Shown one piece after another: positions 16,192 through 17,071 of a stretch of DNA of 17,071 nucleotides. The DNA is from Silvimonas sp. JCM 19000. Its GTDB lineage: Bacteria > Pseudomonadota > Gammaproteobacteria > Burkholderiales > Chitinibacteraceae. The notes below the pieces were generated by a model. That model worked only from the letters and a program-made list of their open reading frames with translations. It was not told where the DNA came from and ran no database searches. Location of the stretch: contig BBFD01000054.1 of NCBI GenBank assembly GCA_001313065.1, positions 1 through 17,071 on the forward strand, written 5' to 3'. A program made the translations under genes and the position numbers. Each line of letters opens with the position of its first letter. The first letter of the stretch is position 1.

Positions 16192-17071
16192 CCCTCACCC
16201 GGCTGGCGGAACAATGCGGGGTCCAGACCGTTTTTTTTGCAGCAGACGGTAGAACTCCGTGCGATTGCGCCCGGCCATACGTGCGGCGTCGGTCACATTG
16301 CCGTCCGCCACTTTCAACAACTGGGTCAGATAGTCGCGCTCAAAGCGGGTTTTAGCTTCGTTGTAATTAAGGATGCCTTGCGCCGGCAGCCGCAATGCCC
16401 GTTGCACCAGACCGAGCGGAATAATCGGCGCGCTGGCCAGTGCGCAAACCTGTTCCACCACGTTATACAGCTGGCGCACGTTACCGGGCCACGACGCTGC
16501 CAGCAGCGCCTCCATGGCATCCGGGGCATAGCCGGTGACGGGCTTGTTATATTTGCCCGCCACTTGCGCCAGAAAATGCGCCGCCAGCAACGGAATATCT
16601 TCGCGCCGCTCGGACAACGGCGGCAGCGTCAGCGACACCACATTCAGCCGGTAATACAGATCTTCGCGGAACAGTCCCTGGGCAATGGCGGCGTCCAGAT
16701 CGCGGTGCGTTGCCGAGACGATGCGCACATCCACCGCCACCGCTTCGCTGGCGCCCACCGGCCGCACCGCCTTCTCTTGCAGTACGCGCAGCAGTTTGAC
16801 TTGCAAGGGCAACGGCATGTCGCCGATTTCGTCCAGCAACAGGGTGCCGCCGTGGGCGGTCTGGAATAAACCGCGATGGTTGCTCAAGGCGCCAGTGAAC
16901 GCGCCTTTGATATGGCCGAACAATTCGGACTCCAGCAACTGCTCGGGGATGGCGCCGCAATTGACCGCTACAAACGGGCCTTTGGCGCGCGGACTGGCGC
17001 GGTGGATGGCCTTGGCCAGCAATTCCTTGCCCACGCCGCTCTCGCCCTGCACCAGCACGCTGCGTCCGAGG
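16179..17071 (-). CDS. glrR: Sigma-54-dependent response regulator, GlrR/QseF type (3' part only, one frameshift)
   Basis: The receiver domain lies beyond the right edge. The AAA+ domain has Walker A (GESGVGKE), the sigma-54 contact loop GAFTGA, Walker B ([11 protein letters not shown]), an arginine-finger region (FREDLYYRL) and [13 protein letters not shown]. The C-terminal Fis-type helix-turn-helix is [20 protein letters not shown], with the AGRNRTEFY signature of GlrR/QseF. The unrepaired frame ends at 16195. Removing one base from the A8 run (16231-16238) restores [14 protein letters not shown] and moves the stop to 16179-16181. In enterobacteria GlrR is phosphorylated by the sensor kinase GlrK and activates sigma-54 promoters, including that of the small RNA GlmY. 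Here its likely target sits directly downstream. The assignment to GlrR rather than a related NtrC-family regulator rests on the C-terminal signature. Confidence 0.82.

Noticed and set aside
1..17071. CRISPR array or cas genes to accompany the Card1-like nuclease
   Set aside because: No regularly spaced direct repeats and no Cas-like motifs were found on either strand.

Overview
The window looks like chromosomal DNA from a high-GC betaproteobacterium, most likely of the order Neisseriales. This is inferred from the layout dciA-like gene / M23 peptidase / secA, from the long beta-type DinB, from a GlrR-type regulator and from overall codon use. No rRNA, tRNA, CRISPR array, transposase or phage gene is visible. 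Most long genes are broken by one or more single-base indels, even essential ones such as secA and uppP. The breaks sit at A/T runs that are too long or at G/C doublets that are too short, so they are best read as sequencing or assembly errors. Gene spans below are the reconstructed ones, with each break noted.

Layout. 1-823 (+): 3' part of a questin-oxidase-like gene. 850-981: a REP/BIME-like element and a bidirectional terminator. 1005-4927 (-): M23 peptidase followed by secA. 4969-5403 (+): DUF721/DciA-like gene, divergent from the peptidase. 5404-5990: a repeat, a minus-strand terminator and a doubtful small ORF. 5995-7485 (+): uppP and a thioredoxin-like protein. 7492-8530 (-): Gfo/Idh/MocA oxidoreductase. 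8633-9784 (+): FemAB-like/COG3146 protein. 9818-10820 (-): CaCA cation exchanger. 11139-12287 (+): an intact DUF1887/Card1-like CARF plus PD-(D/E)XK nuclease with no CRISPR locus in view. 12388-13699: two unrecognised genes on opposite strands. 14091-15277 (+): dinB. 15284-15652: a second copy of each of the two repeat families and a second terminator. 15824-17071 (-): a small secreted-peptide gene and the 3' part of a GlrR/QseF-type sigma-54 activator.

The most striking part is the right end. Directly downstream of the glrR-like gene there is a textbook sigma-54 promoter (TGGCAC-N5-TTGCA). It is preceded by two good and one weak TGTC-N10-GAC(G) sites that resemble the GlrR operator known from enterobacteria. 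It is followed by a well-placed ribosome binding site and an ORF that, after restoring one base, encodes a 42-residue peptide with a clean signal peptide. A 9-bp hairpin and a strong terminator close the transcript. This looks like a compact GlrR-sigma54 target in which a short exported peptide, a structured RNA, or both are the output.

The other item worth attention is the Card1-like nuclease. The family is known as a cyclic-oligoadenylate-activated effector of type III CRISPR systems, but here it stands alone beside a cation exchanger.
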